Assembly (NCBI GenBank): GCA_024403005.1
Contig: JAKSSQ010000128.1
Coordinates: forward strand, 1 to 5,438
Length of the DNA: 5,438 nucleotides
Direction: 5' to 3'
Source: Clostridia bacterium
Lineage (GTDB): Bacteria > Bacillota > Clostridia > Peptostreptococcales > Anaerovoracaceae
In this document: positions 4,747-5,438 of the stretch, in pieces
Layout: each line of letters opens with the position of its first letter
Position numbering within the stretch: position 1 is the first letter of the stretch
The notes under the pieces: model-generated
The model's database searches: none
What the model was told of the DNA's origin: nothing
Seen by the model: the letters and a program-made list of their open reading frames with translations, nothing else
Translations under genes and position numbers: made by a program

Positions 4747-5438
4747 TTATCCCTTAAAATTCGGCACTATATTTCTTATCCATGCGCGGACCTCTTCTTC
4801 GCTCATGGGGTCTAACTTTTCCAGGTTCCCGCGGAAATCTTCCATAAGTTCGGTGAACCCATCCGTCGGATCTATGGGGTGACCCACAAAAATCTTGTGG
4901 TGCGTCGTTTCCTTAATGCCTTCCTCGGAGAGGAGCAGCTCTTCGTAGAGCTTTTCGCCTGGGCGAAGGCCAGTAACCTGGATTTCGATGTCTTCGTGGG
5001 GCTTAAATCCGGACAGCTTTATAAGCTTTTCGGCCAGGTCCATTATGCGGACCGGTTCACCCATGTCCAGAATAAAGATTTCGCCGCCTGTAGCCATGGC
5101 GCCGGCCTGGATAACCAGCTGCACAGCCTCGGGAATAGTCATGAAGAAACGGGTAATGTCCTTATGCGTTACTGTCACCGGGCCGCCTGCCGCAATCTGC
5201 CTGCGGAAGAGAGGAATAACGGAGCCGTTGCTGCCGAGAACGTTGCCGAAGCGGACTGCGCAGTACTCTGTGGAACTGCCTGCAGCCTGCGCCCTTCTGG
5301 ACTTTTCCTGGAGCAGCATTTCGCAGATTCTCTTGGTTGAACCCATTACATTTGTGGGGTTAACCGCCTTATCCGTAGAGATAAGAACGAACTTTTCTGC
5401 CTTGTACTTTTCCGCAAGGTCCATGCAAACCTGGGTGC
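4747..5438 (-). CDS. Membrane-type UDP-GlcNAc 4,6-dehydratase (CapD/PglF/WbpM group), C-terminal part
   Basis: This is the C-terminal 230 or so residues of a polysaccharide-biosynthesis enzyme of the extended short-chain dehydrogenase superfamily. The group converts UDP-N-acetylglucosamine to a 4-keto-6-deoxy sugar nucleotide for surface glycans. The frame stays open to the right edge, and the ATG at 5424 is internal: codons before it (TQVC) continue the family alignment, so the real start and any N-terminal membrane segments lie outside. Visible motifs, counted from that Met, are FVLISTDKAVNPTNVMGSTKR (12-32), holding the Thr-Asp-Lys catalytic group (17-19) and Met27/Lys31 where classical members have Tyr-x-x-x-Lys. 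Others are VRFGNVLGSNGSVIPLF, ITRFFMTIPEA, and GLRPGEKLYEELL, a substrate-binding signature. Met in place of Tyr is usual for the long membrane-bound PglF/WbpM type, which supports that subgroup. The stop is 40 nt before the LCP gene, so co-transcription is likely. A different 4,6-dehydratase or epimerase activity cannot be excluded. Confidence 0.92.
   Translation of the reverse strand, partial: TQVCMDLAEKYKAEKFVLISTDKAVNPTNVMGSTKRICEMLLQEKSRRAQAAGSSTEYCAVRFGNVLGSNGSVIPLFRRQIAAGGPVTVTHKDITRFFMTIPEAVQLVIQAGAMATGGEIFILDMGEPVRIMDLAEKLIKLSGFKPHEDIEIQVTGLRPGEKLYEELLLSEEGIKETTHHKIFVGHPIDPTDGFTELMEDFRGNLEKLDPMSEEEVRAWIRNIVPNFKG

Noticed and set aside
4879..5340. Plus-strand open frame opposite the dehydratase gene
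   Set aside because: It is codon-aligned with the dehydratase and has no ribosome site or domain pattern, so it is treated as a shadow.

Overview
The window carries two unrelated minus-strand blocks of what looks like a Gram-positive bacterium of moderate GC content, most likely a clostridial Firmicute. This placement is inferred from an LCP (LytR-CpsA-Psr) wall-polymer transferase, a lipoprotein-type solute-binding protein, strong Shine-Dalgarno sites and a near-consensus sigma-A promoter. No rRNA or taxonomic marker is present, so it is only moderately certain. Every convincing gene reads right to left.

Right block (5438 to 3579): the C-terminal part of a membrane-type UDP-N-acetylglucosamine 4,6-dehydratase (CapD/PglF/WbpM group) is followed 40 nt later by an LCP-family protein. 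Together they suggest synthesis of a modified nucleotide sugar and attachment of a glycopolymer to the cell wall. The LCP protein has an altered metal-binding segment.

Middle (3578 to 3088): an AT-rich spacer holds a 9-bp dyad and two tandem 11-nt repeats. Next comes a very good promoter (TTGACA, 17 nt, TAAAAT), a previously unlisted 51-codon gene for a single-span, Leu/Ile/Val-rich peptide, and a strong intrinsic terminator only 33 nt before the next gene.

Left block (3087 to 1): a branched-chain amino acid (or similar) ABC importer in the order livJ (binding lipoprotein), livH and livM (permeases). livM runs off the left edge, and the ATPase genes livG and livF would be expected beyond it. 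A 14-bp hairpin lies between livJ and livH and may set binding-protein output above permease output.

The most interesting observation is that the liv operon appears to have no promoter of its own behind the terminator. The leader can form three mutually exclusive helices arranged around the Leu/Ile/Val-rich reading frame. This fits ribosome-mediated attenuation of an amino-acid transporter operon, although a stand-alone small membrane protein gene with its own terminator is a real alternative.
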